Assembly: GCF_910593785.1 (NCBI RefSeq)
Contig: NZ_CAJVAP010000002.1
Location: 62,001 to 126,000, forward strand
Length of the DNA stretch: 64,000 nt
Reading direction: 5' to 3'
DNA from: Leucobacter soli
GTDB lineage: Bacteria; Actinomycetota; Actinomycetes; Actinomycetales; Microbacteriaceae
The notes beneath the pieces were generated by a model. The model was not told the DNA's origin. It saw only the letters and a list, made by a program, of their open reading frames with translations, and did no database searches. Shown piece after piece: positions 50,742-59,284 of the stretch. Within the stretch, counting starts at the first letter, position 1, and every line of letters begins with the position of its first letter. The translations under genes and the position numbers were made by a program.

Positions 50742-50993
50742 GGTGCCTCCGAGTCATCTGGCGCGCCGCTCCGTTGCGCGCGCCGCATCTCTGGAATCGT
50801 AGCGGACTGTCGGCGTGCTCCGTCGAGAAATGTGGGGTGGCTACATATCTTCGTGACCAAACAGGAATATTCGGGCGGCACGACACAGCTATGCATTGCA
50901 TGTGCGTATCATGCCGGCAAGCTGTGCGTTCGCCCGAGGCGAGAGGTCGGCGCAACCGATCGGGGTGGGGGAGTCCGGGCTACGATTGGGGGC
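50742..50993. promoter_or_regulatory. Divergent livHMGF / ftsY intergenic region
   Basis: 252 bp holding both promoters. An AT-richer stretch contains a perfect 11-bp palindrome ATGCATTGCAT at 50891-50901. Minus-strand TACGAT near 50798-50803 is a possible -10 for livH. No gene is evident. Confidence 0.4.
50981..50986 (+). promoter_or_regulatory. Candidate -10 TACGAT of ftsY
   Basis: TACGAT ends 7 nt before the ATG of ftsY; leaderless pattern. Confidence 0.45.
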
Positions 50994-51869
50994 ATGTCCG
51001 AACGATCCTGGTCCTTCTCGAAAGCGTTCCGCAACCTCTTCAGCGGGCCGGAACTCATCACCGAGGAGACCTGGGACGATCTCGAGTCGGCGCTGCTCAC
51101 CGCCGACTTCGGGCCCGAGGTCGCGGAGTCCATCCTCGACCAGCTGCGCGACGACGTCGAGCGCCATCGCGTCTCCGAGGTCGTCGAGCTGCGACGCATG
51201 CTGCGCGACGCGATCGAAGACCGCCTGGCCGCCTTCGATCCGACGCTCCGGCTCTCGGAACGCCCGGCAGTGATCCTCGTCGTCGGCGTGAACGGAGTCG
51301 GCAAAACCACGACCATCGGCAAGCTCGCGAACTATCTGCGCACCTTCGACAAGCGGATCGTGGTCGGTGCCGCAGACACCTTCCGCGCGGCCGCTGTCGA
51401 GCAGCTCGCCACGTGGGCCGAACGCGCCGGCGTCGACATCGTGCGACCGCAGCAGCCGGGGCAGGATCCGGCGTCGGTCGCCTTCCAGACGATCGAACGG
51501 GCGGTGCAAGAGGGCCACGACATCGCGATCATCGACACCGCCGGCCGGCTCCAGACCAAGGGCGGGCTGATGGACGAGCTCGCGAAGGTCCGCCGCGTGA
51601 TCGAGAAGCTGGCGCCCGTCTCCGAGGTGCTGCTGGTGCTCGACGCGACGACGGGGCAGAACGGCCTGGCGCAGGCCGATGCCTTCATCGAGCATGCCGG
51701 GGTGACCGGACTGGTCCTCACGAAGCTCGACGGTTCGGCCAAGGGCGGCTTCGTGCTCGCGGTGCAGCAGAAGACGGGTCTGCCGATCAAGCTCGTCGGC
51801 CAGGGCGAGGGGATCGCCGACCTGACCGGGTTCACCCCCCACGTCTTCGCTCAGCAGCTGGTCGGCTAG
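50994..51869 (+). CDS. ftsY: Signal recognition particle receptor FtsY
   Basis: A 291-aa SRP GTPase that docks ribosome-SRP complexes at the membrane. The N domain (about 1-90) is SFSKAFRNLFSGPELITEETWDDLESALLTADFG, and the G domain has G1 VVGVNGVGKTTTIGKLA, AADTFRAAAVEQLATWAE, G3 IIDTAGRLQTKGGLMDEL, G4 VLTKLDGSAKGG and C-terminal VGQGEGIADLTGF. The acidic A domain found in longer FtsY is absent, normal for actinobacteria. It is 26 bp upstream of ffh. Confidence 0.95.
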   Translation: MSERSWSFSKAFRNLFSGPELITEETWDDLESALLTADFGPEVAESILDQLRDDVERHRVSEVVELRRMLRDAIEDRLAAFDPTLRLSERPAVILVVGVNGVGKTTTIGKLANYLRTFDKRIVVGAADTFRAAAVEQLATWAERAGVDIVRPQQPGQDPASVAFQTIERAVQEGHDIAIIDTAGRLQTKGGLMDELAKVRRVIEKLAPVSEVLLVLDATTGQNGLAQADAFIEHAGVTGLVLTKLDGSAKGGFVLAVQQKTGLPIKLVGQGEGIADLTGFTPHVFAQQLVG

Positions 51870-51879
51870 GACCGGAAGG

Positions 51880-51885
51880 TAGGAT
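51880..51885 (+). promoter_or_regulatory. Possible -10 TAGGAT before ffh
   Basis: TAGGAT 10 nt before the ffh ATG; AGGAG at 51887-51891 also offers a Shine-Dalgarno sequence for read-through mRNA from ftsY. The two readings compete. Confidence 0.3.
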
Positions 51886-51895
51886 CAGGAGCACT

Positions 51896-53500
51896 ATGGC
51901 AACTTTCGGAAACCTCTCCGCGCGACTCACCGACACCTTCGCGAAGCTGCGCACGAAGGGCAAGCTCTCGGCCGCCGACGTCGACGGGACGGTCCGGGAG
52001 ATCCGGCGCGCGCTCCTCGAGGCCGACGTCGCGCTCGAGGTGGTCAAGGACTTCACCGGGAAGGTGCGCGAGCGCGCCCTCGGCGACGAGGTCAACAAGG
52101 CGCTGAATCCCGCGCAGCAGGTCGTGCAGATCGTCAACGACGAGCTGATCGGGATCCTCGGCGGCGAGCAGCGGCGCCTCGAGTTCGCGAAGACCCCGCC
52201 GACGGTGATCATGCTCGCCGGCCTGCAGGGCGCCGGCAAGACGACCCTCGCCGGCAAGCTCGCGAAGTGGCTGAAGGACCAGGGCCACACCCCCCTCCTC
52301 GTCGCCTGCGACCTGCAGCGCCCCAACGCCGTCACCCAGCTCGGCGTCGTCGCCGAGCAGGCCGGCGTCGCGATCTACGCGCCCCACCCCGGGAACACCG
52401 GCGTCGAGGGCGACCTCACTGTCGGCGACCCGGTGCGCGTCGCGCGGGACGGCGTCGCCGAGGCGCGATCCAAGCACCACGACTTCGTGATCGTCGACAC
52501 CGCAGGTCGTCTCGGCGTTGACGCCGAGCTGATGAAGCAGGCGGGCGACATCCGCGCGGCGATCGACCCCGACGAGGTGCTCTTCGTCATCGACGCGATG
52601 ATCGGCCAGGACGCGGTCGCCACGGCGCAGGCCTTCCAGGAGGGCGTCGACTTCACCGGCGTGGTGCTCACCAAGCTCGACGGCGACGCCCGCGGCGGCG
52701 CGGCGCTGTCGATCCGCGGCGTCACCGGCAAGCCCATCCTCTTCGCCTCCACGGGCGAGGGACTCGGCGACTTCGAGCCCTTCCACCCCGACCGCATGGC
52801 GAGCCGGATCCTCGACCTCGGCGATGTGCTCACCCTCATCGAGCAGGCCCAGCAGGCCTTCGACGAGGAGGAGGCGCGCCAGGTCGCCGAGAAGATCGCG
52901 AGCGATCAGTTCACTCTCGACGACTTCCTGAAGCAGATGCAGCAGCTGCGCGGCGCCGGCTCGATCCAGAAGATGATGGGCATGCTGCCCGGCATGGGCA
53001 AGATGAAGGATCAGCTCGCGAACTTCGACGAGCGCGAGATCCTGCACACCGAGGCCATCATCCAGTCGATGACGCCGGATGAGCGCCGGAACCCGAAGCT
53101 CCTCAACGGCTCGCGGCGGCTGCGCATCGCGAAGGGATCGGGCCAGACGGTCACCGATGTCAACTCGCTCGTCAACCGCTTCGAGCAGGCCGCGAAGATG
53201 ATGAAGACCGTCGCCAAGGGTGGTGTGCCGCAGATCCCCGGGATGGGGCCGGTGCCGGGCATGGGCGGCGGCTACGCGGGGAAGAAGAAGCAGCAGGCCA
53301 AGGGCAAGGGCGCGAAGCGCTCGGGAAACCCGGCGAAGCGCGCCGCGGAGGCCGCGGGCCGGCCGACGACCCCGACCGGGGCGGGCGGATCCGGGTTCGG
53401 ACTCGGCGCGGCGGGAGCCGCGGGCGGATCGACCGGAGCCGGTGCAGCGGGCCAGCAGGATCTCGAAGCGATCCAGAACATGCTCCGCGGCGGGCGATAA
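51896..53500 (+). CDS. ffh: Signal recognition particle protein Ffh
   Basis: A 534-aa GTPase binding signal sequences and 4.5S RNA. N domain LSARLTDTFAKLRTKGKLSAADVDGTVREIRRALLEADVAL; G domain G1 LAGLQGAGKTTLAGKLAKWL, VACDLQRPNAVTQL, DTAGRLGVDAELM, TKLDGDARGGAALS; M domain from about 300 with the methionine-rich groove LKQMQQLRGAGSIQKMMGMLPGMGKMKDQL and RNA-binding RRLRIAKGSGQTVTDVN. The C-terminus is a Gly/Ala/Lys-rich tail of about 80 residues (GKKKQQAKGKGAKRSGNP ... GGSTGAGAAG), typical of actinobacteria. ATG at 51896. Confidence 0.97.
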   Translation: MATFGNLSARLTDTFAKLRTKGKLSAADVDGTVREIRRALLEADVALEVVKDFTGKVRERALGDEVNKALNPAQQVVQIVNDELIGILGGEQRRLEFAKTPPTVIMLAGLQGAGKTTLAGKLAKWLKDQGHTPLLVACDLQRPNAVTQLGVVAEQAGVAIYAPHPGNTGVEGDLTVGDPVRVARDGVAEARSKHHDFVIVDTAGRLGVDAELMKQAGDIRAAIDPDEVLFVIDAMIGQDAVATAQAFQEGVDFTGVVLTKLDGDARGGAALSIRGVTGKPILFASTGEGLGDFEPFHPDRMASRILDLGDVLTLIEQAQQAFDEEEARQVAEKIASDQFTLDDFLKQMQQLRGAGSIQKMMGMLPGMGKMKDQLANFDEREILHTEAIIQSMTPDERRNPKLLNGSRRLRIAKGSGQTVTDVNSLVNRFEQAAKMMKTVAKGGVPQIPGMGPVPGMGGGYAGKKKQQAKGKGAKRSGNPAKRAAEAAGRPTTPTGAGGSGFGLGAAGAAGGSTGAGAAGQQDLEAIQNMLRGGR

Positions 53501-53674
53501 CCGGATCAGATCCTCGCCCGACTGGAAGAAAATACCTGATCGCGACAAAGTTTGCATTACTGTTCCTGACGTGCGAGGATAGACCGGTTCGCGCTCACGC
53601 GCCTTCGTGTCCCGCAGCGGACTGAGCTTCCGCGCCGTTCCCGGCGCGGCGACACCGACCAATCAAGGAGCAAC

Positions 53675-54121
53675 ATGGCCGTCAAGATCCGTCTCAAGCG
53701 CCTCGGCAAGATCCGGGCACCCTACTACCGCATCGTCGTCGCCGACTCGCGCACCAAGCGCGACGGCCGCGTGATCGAGGAGATCGGCAAGTACGATCCG
53801 ACTCAGAACCCCTCGTTCATCGAGGTCCAGGGCGAGCGCGCCCAGTACTGGCTGAGCGTGGGCGCGCAGCCCACCGAGCAGGTCGCGGCGATCCTCAAGC
53901 TGACCGGCGACTGGGCGAAGTTCACCGGCGAGGGCGATACCGAGTCGAAGGTCCTCGCGCCCGAGGCCAAGGCCGTCTTCGAGGCCGACGCCGCGAAGAA
54001 GCCCGTCCTGCGCCCCAAAGCGGAGAAGCCCGCCGAGGCGCCGAAGGCCGAAGAGGCTCCTGCCGAGGCCGAGACCGCTGAGGTCGCCGAGGCCGCCGAC
54101 GCCGAGAACTCCGAGGGCTAG
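53675..54121 (+). CDS. rpsP: 30S ribosomal protein S16
   Basis: A small-subunit protein with N-terminal [42 protein letters not shown], a perfect S16 signature. 148 aa compared with about 80-90 in E. coli: residues beyond 105 are an Ala/Glu/Pro-rich acidic tail ([25 protein letters not shown]), common in actinobacteria. AAGGAG precedes the ATG. It heads the rpsP-khpA-rimM-trmD unit. A 174-bp gap before it holds a plausible promoter (TTACTG-17-TAGACC near 53555-53583). Confidence 0.97.
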   Translation: MAVKIRLKRLGKIRAPYYRIVVADSRTKRDGRVIEEIGKYDPTQNPSFIEVQGERAQYWLSVGAQPTEQVAAILKLTGDWAKFTGEGDTESKVLAPEAKAVFEADAAKKPVLRPKAEKPAEAPKAEEAPAEAETAEVAEAADAENSEG

Positions 54122-54124
54122 CAC

Positions 54125-54397
54125 ATGGCCGGCTCGCTCGCGGAGGCGCTGGAGCACCTGGTGCGCGGCGTCGTCGACCATCCGGACGAGGTCCGTGTCG
54201 ACAACCGCGACACCGCGCGCGGCGAACTGCTCGAGGTGCGCGTGCATCCGCGCGATCTCGGCCGGGTGATCGGCCGGGGCGGACGCACGGCCCAGGCCCT
54301 GCGCACCGTGATCGGCGCACTCGGCGACGGCCGCTCGGTGCGGATCGACGTGGTCGATACCGACGCCGACGGCTTCGACGGTACCGCCGGCGCCTGA
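54125..54397 (+). CDS. khpA: KH-domain RNA-binding protein KhpA (YlqC family)
   Basis: A 90-aa single KH domain: LEHLVRGVVDHPDEVRVDN then the GXXG loop in DLGRVIGRGGRTAQALRTVIGAL. Family members bind RNA with KhpB and influence cell-division and small-RNA biology. Three bp after rpsP and one base overlapping rimM, the classic order. Confidence 0.92.
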   Translation: MAGSLAEALEHLVRGVVDHPDEVRVDNRDTARGELLEVRVHPRDLGRVIGRGGRTAQALRTVIGALGDGRSVRIDVVDTDADGFDGTAGA

Positions 54398-55011
54398 TGT
54401 CGCCGGCTGACGGACGCCCGCAGGCTCCCCGCCCCGAACTGGGGCCGGGGAGCCTGCGCGTCGGTCGCCTGACGAAGCCCCACGGGCTCAAGGGCGGCCT
54501 CAAGATCGAGCTCTACACCGACAACCCCGAGTTGCGGTTCACTCCCGGGGCGCGTTTCCACCTGCAGGTGCCGGAGGACTCGCCCTGGTTCGAGCTCACG
54601 ATCCGCATGCGCGAGCTGCGCTGGTTCAACGGCGTGCCCGTCGCCTTCTTCGAGGAGGTGTCCGACCGGACCGCGGCCGAGAGCATCGTTCGCGCGATCC
54701 TCTGGATCGACGAGTCCGCCGTCGCCGCCGGGCAGGAGGAGAACGCCTGGTACGACCACGAGCTCGTGGGGCTCGAGGTGCGGAAGGACTCGGCCACCGG
54801 CCCCGTGCTCGGATCCCTCGCCGAGGTGCAGCACTTCCCCGCGCAGGATCTGCTCGCCGTACGGACGGCGGACGGCACCGTGCTGGTGCCCTTTGTCGAG
54901 GCGATCGTGCCCGAGGTCGACATCGCGGCCGGTGTCGTGATCGTTACCCCGCCCGCGGGGCTGTTCGACGAGAGCGAGGCCGTGACCGCCGAGGAGGGCG
55001 ACGAGTCGTGA
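54397..55011 (+). CDS. rimM: Ribosome maturation factor RimM
   Basis: A 204-aa 16S maturation factor that binds S19. The N-terminal RimM domain (about 20-110) has [26 protein letters not shown]. The C-terminal PRC-barrel (about 115-190) has [18 protein letters not shown] ... [38 protein letters not shown]. The start ATG shares a base with the khpA stop, and the end overlaps trmD by 4 nt. Confidence 0.95.
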   Translation: MSPADGRPQAPRPELGPGSLRVGRLTKPHGLKGGLKIELYTDNPELRFTPGARFHLQVPEDSPWFELTIRMRELRWFNGVPVAFFEEVSDRTAAESIVRAILWIDESAVAAGQEENAWYDHELVGLEVRKDSATGPVLGSLAEVQHFPAQDLLAVRTADGTVLVPFVEAIVPEVDIAAGVVIVTPPAGLFDESEAVTAEEGDES

Positions 55012-55712
55012 GGGTCGACGTCGTCACGATCTTCCCGGGCTACTTCGACGTGCTCGAGCTCTCGCTGCTCGGCAAGGCGCGGGATCGCGGCCTGCTCGAC
55101 GTGCGCGTCCACGACCTGCGGGACGCGGCCCACGATCGGCACCGGACGGTCGACGACACGCCCACCGGCGGCGGCGCCGGCATGGTGATGAAGCCGGAGC
55201 CGTGGGGCGAGACGCTCGACGGTATCCTCGCGGACGAGGGAGCGGATCCGGATCCGCTCCTCATCTTCCCCTCACCCGCGGGAGAGGTTTTCACGCAGTC
55301 GATGGCCCGCGAACTCGCGGGGGAGCGGCAGCTGGTGTTCGGCTGCGGTCGCTACGAAGGTATCGACCAGCGGGTGTTCGACGCCTTCGCGGAGCGCGGC
55401 CGCGTGCGGCTCGTCAGCCTCGGCGACTACATCCTGAACGGCGGGGAGGTCGCGGCGCTCGCCATGATCGAGGCCATCGGGCGGCTGCTGCCCGGTGTCG
55501 TCGGCAACCCCGAGAGCCTCGTCGAGGAATCGCACGAGGAGGACGGGCTGCTCGAGTATCCGAGCTACACGAAGCCTGCGGTCTGGCGCGGCCGCGAGGT
55601 ACCGCCCGTGCTGCTGAGCGGCAACCACGCGGCGATCGCGGCCTGGCGCCGTGAGCAGTCGATCGAGCGCACGCGCCGGGTGCGCCCGGACCTCCTGCCG
55701 CCGGGGGCCTGA
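55008..55712 (+). CDS. trmD: tRNA (guanine-N1)-methyltransferase TrmD
   Basis: Makes m1G37 in tRNA, preventing frameshifts. 234 aa with the knotted SPOUT core: [65 protein letters not shown] (residues about 1-64), [14 protein letters not shown] and [30 protein letters not shown]. All SAM-knot motifs are present. GTG at 55008 overlaps rimM. In relatives rplS follows directly; here the ECF cassette intervenes. Confidence 0.96.
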   Translation: MRVDVVTIFPGYFDVLELSLLGKARDRGLLDVRVHDLRDAAHDRHRTVDDTPTGGGAGMVMKPEPWGETLDGILADEGADPDPLLIFPSPAGEVFTQSMARELAGERQLVFGCGRYEGIDQRVFDAFAERGRVRLVSLGDYILNGGEVAALAMIEAIGRLLPGVVGNPESLVEESHEEDGLLEYPSYTKPAVWRGREVPPVLLSGNHAAIAAWRREQSIERTRRVRPDLLPPGA

Positions 55713-55775
55713 GGCGGATCCGAGACGATACGGCCCCTGCCGGACATACCCTGGTATGAGGGAGGTCGTGTTCGG

Positions 55776-56333
55776 GTGCAAGACACAGACGACGCAACGC
55801 TGCTCGCCGATATCGTCGCGGGCAGCGAGGTCGCGCTCGCCGAGATCTATGCGCGGCATCGGCGCGCCGTCTACGCGCAGGGCTACGTCGAGACCGCCTC
55901 GCGGGCGGACGCCGAAGAGGTGCTGCAGGACACGTTCTTCACCCTTTGGCGGAAGCGCCGAGGGGTCAGGATCGTCGGCGACTCGGCGCTGCCGTGGCTG
56001 CTCGTCACCGCGAAGAACCTCGCGCGCAACCGCCGGCGCTACCAGGCGCGGCGCGCGGCATCGGAGCTGCCGGACGAACTCGGCGACGACCGCGCCGACC
56101 CCGCACAGGCCGTGGTCCGGGGCGAACTCGCCTCGACCCTCGCCGAGGCGCTGGGCGGGCTCGAACCGATCGACCGGCAGATCGTGCACCTCTGCCTCGT
56201 CGAGGGGGCGAGCTACCAGGAAGCCGCGGATCGGCTCCGCTCGACGCACGCCACGGTGCGGAACCGGCTCAGCCGTGCGCGCAAGTCGGTGCGGGTGCGC
56301 CTCGAAGCGGAGACCGAGGAGGGGCGGGCATGA
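55776..56333 (+). CDS. ECF-type RNA polymerase sigma factor
   Basis: A 185-aa sigma70 of the extracytoplasmic-function group. Region 2 is at about 20-85 (EIYARHRRAVYAQGYVETASRADAEEVLQDTFFTLWRKR), region 4 at about 125-175 (LEPIDRQIVHLCLVEGASYQEAADRLRSTHATVRNRLSRARKSV). The GTG at 55776 follows GGGAGG at somewhat long distance. The stop overlaps the next gene (ATGA), so sigma and membrane partner are co-made. Target promoters are unknown; the cassette sits between trmD and rplS. Confidence 0.9.
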   Translation: MQDTDDATLLADIVAGSEVALAEIYARHRRAVYAQGYVETASRADAEEVLQDTFFTLWRKRRGVRIVGDSALPWLLVTAKNLARNRRRYQARRAASELPDELGDDRADPAQAVVRGELASTLAEALGGLEPIDRQIVHLCLVEGASYQEAADRLRSTHATVRNRLSRARKSVRVRLEAETEEGRA

Positions 56334-56878
56334 GCAGTGAACCGACTCCCGAGGAATACGATGCCCTCGGCAGGGGTGTGCTGCGGCGGGTGCGTCGCAC
56401 CGCGCGCCGGCGCCGAGGCGCCCGGCTGGTCGCGGTCGGTGCCGCCGCCGCAGCGCTGACCGCCGTCGCGGTGGTGGCCGGCGGTTCGATGCGACAGGCG
56501 GTGGCTCCGGCCGATACGCAGCTGGCGCGCGAGGAGAGCGGAGTCCCGGACGAGGATCAGCGGCAGACCGTGGTCTGCTACGAGCAGGCGGACGCGGACG
56601 CGCCGACCGTGACGATCGAGCCGGCGACGGGCGGCACCGAGGGCGGTGTCGCCGCCTGCGAACTGATCTGGGAGGCTCGCGTGCCCCTCGCGTACTCGGA
56701 GTCCGGCGGCCTGGGAGCCTCGGCGTCCGACGGTGAGAAAACATCGGCGCCCGAGCTGGCCGTCTGCGAGCTGCCCGACGGGTCGATCGCGGTGTTCCCC
56801 GACGACGAGGGGAGCAGCGACGAGGGGCGCAGCGACGACTTCTGCCGCGAACTGGGCGGGATGGTTGGCGCGCAGTGA
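56330..56878 (+). CDS. One-pass membrane protein coupled to the ECF sigma factor (candidate anti-sigma)
   Basis: A 182-aa protein: an Arg-rich cytoplasmic head (about 1-38), one transmembrane helix (about 39-60; LVAVGAAAAALTAVAVVAG) and an acidic external domain with four cysteines (VVCYE, AACEL, AVCEL, DFCRE), likely two disulfides. Position (4-nt overlap with the sigma gene) and topology suit an anti-sigma factor, but the cytoplasmic part is short and lacks a zinc-binding HxxxCxxC motif. No family recognised; the anti-sigma role is inference. Confidence 0.65.
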   Translation: MSSEPTPEEYDALGRGVLRRVRRTARRRRGARLVAVGAAAAALTAVAVVAGGSMRQAVAPADTQLAREESGVPDEDQRQTVVCYEQADADAPTVTIEPATGGTEGGVAACELIWEARVPLAYSESGGLGASASDGEKTSAPELAVCELPDGSIAVFPDDEGSSDEGRSDDFCRELGGMVGAQ

Positions 56879-56994
56879 ACCCGGGAGCAGCGATCTGAGA
56901 CGCCTACCGGTGCGGAGGACATTCACGAGTAGCCGATGAGATCCGGCAGTTGAGATCCGGCGGCTTCGTGCCGGGTGATGGAGGGGGAGCGCGC

Positions 56995-57888
56995 ATGAGG
57001 AGTCTGCTGGAAGGCGGCAGGACGGCGGTCGTCGTAGCGGCAGTGGCGGTGGCGCTGAACGCGGCGGTACTGCTCTCCGGGTGCGCCGCTCCCGCCGGGA
57101 GCCCCGGCGCGGCCGAGCCCGGCTCGTCCACGGACGTCGGGCCGAGCAGCGACTCCTTCCTGTGCATGGGTGAGCGGATCCCGCGGTCCGTGATCGACGA
57201 CCCGGTGCGCATCGCCGACCTCGACGAGGCCGGGCAGGCCGCGATCGCGAACGCCACCTACGACGACGGTTCGCCGCTCGATCTCGACCACCCCGAGAGC
57301 TGGAGCGTCGCTGAGCGGAACGAGACGCGGATCGTCCTGATCCGGCACCGTTTCGCCATCGGCGCCGGCGTGACGGACGCCGCGCGCGGTGCCGCCGGGG
57401 AGGCCACCGGAGAGACCGGCGTGGACGACGCCGGAACCGTCCCCTACGATCCCACCGCGGAGCAGGACACCGAACGGATCAGCCTGACCACCGAGCTGTG
57501 GCCGGGGTGGGCGGTCGGCGCCGAGGGCTCCTGCACCCTGACGGTCGACCTCGGCGAACTGCAGGTGCCCCACGTCTGGATGGACCAGGACGCTCTGCCG
57601 ACGAGGGATTCCCGCGAGCTCAATCTGATGGTGCTCGATCCGAGCTGCGGCGGGGACGCGGACATGCCCGACCGGATCGAGGTCGTGAGCCTCGAGGAGG
57701 ACGACACCGAGGTGCGCGTCCTGCTCGGCGTGCGGCCCCTGCCCGACGGCGCCTACGACTGCGCGGGGTTCCCGCCGACTCCGTACACGATCACGCTCAC
57801 GACGCCGCTCGGCGAGCGCGACGTCGCCGACGCCTCCCGGCCTGTCAAGACCTGGATCTTCGACTCGAGCCTCCTCGACGACGAGTGA
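56995..57888 (+). CDS. Hypothetical lipoprotein downstream of the ECF cassette
   Basis: A 297-aa lipoprotein with signal TAVVVAAVAVALNAAVLLSGCAAP (Cys about residue 29). The mature part is acidic with four further cysteines (SFLCMGE, GSCTLT, PSCGGD, YDCAGF), mirroring the four in the preceding membrane protein. No family recognised. ATG at 56995 follows GGAGGGGGA; 15 upstream in-frame residues from 56950 do not look like a signal. It begins 116 bp after the putative anti-sigma and may be a target or sensor of the sigma system. Confidence 0.68.
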   Translation: MRSLLEGGRTAVVVAAVAVALNAAVLLSGCAAPAGSPGAAEPGSSTDVGPSSDSFLCMGERIPRSVIDDPVRIADLDEAGQAAIANATYDDGSPLDLDHPESWSVAERNETRIVLIRHRFAIGAGVTDAARGAAGEATGETGVDDAGTVPYDPTAEQDTERISLTTELWPGWAVGAEGSCTLTVDLGELQVPHVWMDQDALPTRDSRELNLMVLDPSCGGDADMPDRIEVVSLEEDDTEVRVLLGVRPLPDGAYDCAGFPPTPYTITLTTPLGERDVADASRPVKTWIFDSSLLDDE

Positions 57889-57911
57889 TGCGCGCGCGGT
57901 CGGACCTGTGG

Positions 57912-57917
57912 CATAAT
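57912..57917 (+). promoter_or_regulatory. Extended -10 promoter (TGG-CATAAT) of rplS
   Basis: CATAAT preceded by TGG fits an extended -10 element and lies 118 nt upstream of rplS, so rplS has its own promoter downstream of the ECF cassette. The leader can fold on itself (TGCGG ... CCGCA). Confidence 0.5.
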
Positions 57918-58035
57918 AGATCCTTGTGCCACGGTGCGGTACTGCCGCGAGGGTCCGCACGAACCGTGAAGCACCGCATTCTTTCGAAAACTAGTCATGC
58001 GCCCCGACTCGCGGCGGACGCAGAGAGAGACCATC

Positions 58036-58386
58036 ATGCAGAAGCTCGACCACGTCGACGCCGCCTCCCTCAAGAGCGACATCCCCGATTTCCGGGCCGG
58101 TGACACCGTCAAGGTGCACGTGAACATCATCGAGGGCAACCGCTCGCGCGTCCAGGTGTTCCAGGGCATCGTGATCGCCCGCCACGGCGATGGCGTCCGC
58201 GAGACCTTCACCGTCCGCAAGATCAGCTTCCAGGTGGGCGTGGAGCGCAAGTTCCCGGTCCACTCGCCGGCCATCGACAAGATCGAGGTCGTGAGCCGCG
58301 GCGACGTGCGCCGTGCCAAGCTCTACTACCTGCGCGGTCTCACCGGCAAGAAGGCCAAGATCAAGGAGAAGCGCGACGACGCCTGA
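58036..58386 (+). CDS. rplS: 50S ribosomal protein L19
   Basis: A 116-aa protein at the subunit interface: [89 protein letters not shown] is a full L19 core (quoted over residues 11-101). ATG at 58036 follows AGAGAGA; an earlier in-frame ATG at 57997 is unlikely. A strong hairpin follows. Confidence 0.97.
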   Translation: MQKLDHVDAASLKSDIPDFRAGDTVKVHVNIIEGNRSRVQVFQGIVIARHGDGVRETFTVRKISFQVGVERKFPVHSPAIDKIEVVSRGDVRRAKLYYLRGLTGKKAKIKEKRDDA

Positions 58387-58422
58387 GCGCTCGACGCCTC
58401 CGCGTACCACGCTGAACCTTCA

Positions 58423-58466
58423 ACGCTCTCAGGCTCCCTCCGGTTGCGGATGGGAGCCTGAAGCGT
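58423..58466 (+). terminator. Hairpin terminator after rplS
   Basis: TCAGGCTCCC paired with GGGAGCCTGA (10 bp), extended by ACGCT/AGCGT arms, loop of about 13 nt. It separates rplS from lepB. Confidence 0.7.
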
Positions 58467-58546
58467 CTGTGCTCGGCAGACGCCCCGGTTCGGCGTGCGC
58501 CCCATGCCGAAGCACCGCCTACCAGCCATGAGGATCCCGGAGGGAC

Positions 58547-59284
58547 ATGACCGACACCGCCGCCGCCCCCGCGGGCAAGTCCCGCCGAGGCGGGTTCCTC
58601 GGGTTCCTGCGCGACCTGGTCGTGATCCTGGTCGTCGCGTTCCTGATCTCGTTCCTGCTGAAGACCTTCCTGGTGCGCAGCTTCTACATCCCCTCGGGCT
58701 CGATGGAGCACACGCTCGAGGTGGACGACCGCATCCTCGTGAATCAGCTCGTGCCCGGCGTCGTGGGCGTGAACCGCGGCGACATCGTCGTGTTCCGCGA
58801 TCCGGGCGGCTGGCTGAACCTGCCGCCGAGCGTGAACACGGCCGCGCCCTCGCCGCTCGAATCGGTGCTGCAGACGGTCGGCCTCGCGGCCGACACGAGC
58901 ACCGACTACGTGGTGAAGCGCGTGATCGGCATCGGCGGGGACCGGGTCGCCTGCTGCGATGCGGAGGGGCGCGTCACCGTCAACGGAGTGCCGCTCGACG
59001 AGCCCTACATCGTGATCCCCGACGGCGAGAGCCGATCCTCCGGGATCGACTTCGATGTGACGGTGCCGGAGGGGGCCGTCTGGGTCATGGGCGACAACCG
59101 GTACAGCAGCCGCGACTCCCGCTACAACCAGGAGCAGCCGGGCAAGGGATTCGTCACCGAGGACGAGATCGTCGGCCGCGCGTTCGTCTTGAACTGGCCG
59201 CTGAGCCGCTTCGGCGTGCTCGGCAACTACCCGGACACCTTCACCGGGGTCGAGCAGGCGCAGCAGACGCATGGCGGGGAGTGA
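58547..59284 (+). CDS. lepB: Signal peptidase I
   Basis: Membrane serine protease that removes secretory signal peptides. 245 aa, one N-terminal helix (about 20-40; DLVVILVVAFLISFLLKTFL), catalytic Ser52 in IPSGSMEHTL, Lys124 in YVVKRVIGIGGDRV, and box E MGDNRYSSRDSR. An insert between box B and the Lys (GWLNLPPSVNTAAPSPLESV) is lineage-typical. AGGGAC lies before the ATG; overlaps rnhB by 14 nt. Confidence 0.95.
   Translation: MTDTAAAPAGKSRRGGFLGFLRDLVVILVVAFLISFLLKTFLVRSFYIPSGSMEHTLEVDDRILVNQLVPGVVGVNRGDIVVFRDPGGWLNLPPSVNTAAPSPLESVLQTVGLAADTSTDYVVKRVIGIGGDRVACCDAEGRVTVNGVPLDEPYIVIPDGESRSSGIDFDVTVPEGAVWVMGDNRYSSRDSRYNQEQPGKGFVTEDEIVGRAFVLNWPLSRFGVLGNYPDTFTGVEQAQQTHGGE

Noticed and set aside
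48618-51869. A reading frame of over 1000 codons on the plus strand across the liv permease genes into ftsY
   Set aside because: The upstream part is an Arg/Asp/Glu/His-rich shadow of livM and livH in the opposite strand; only the ftsY part from 50994 is real.
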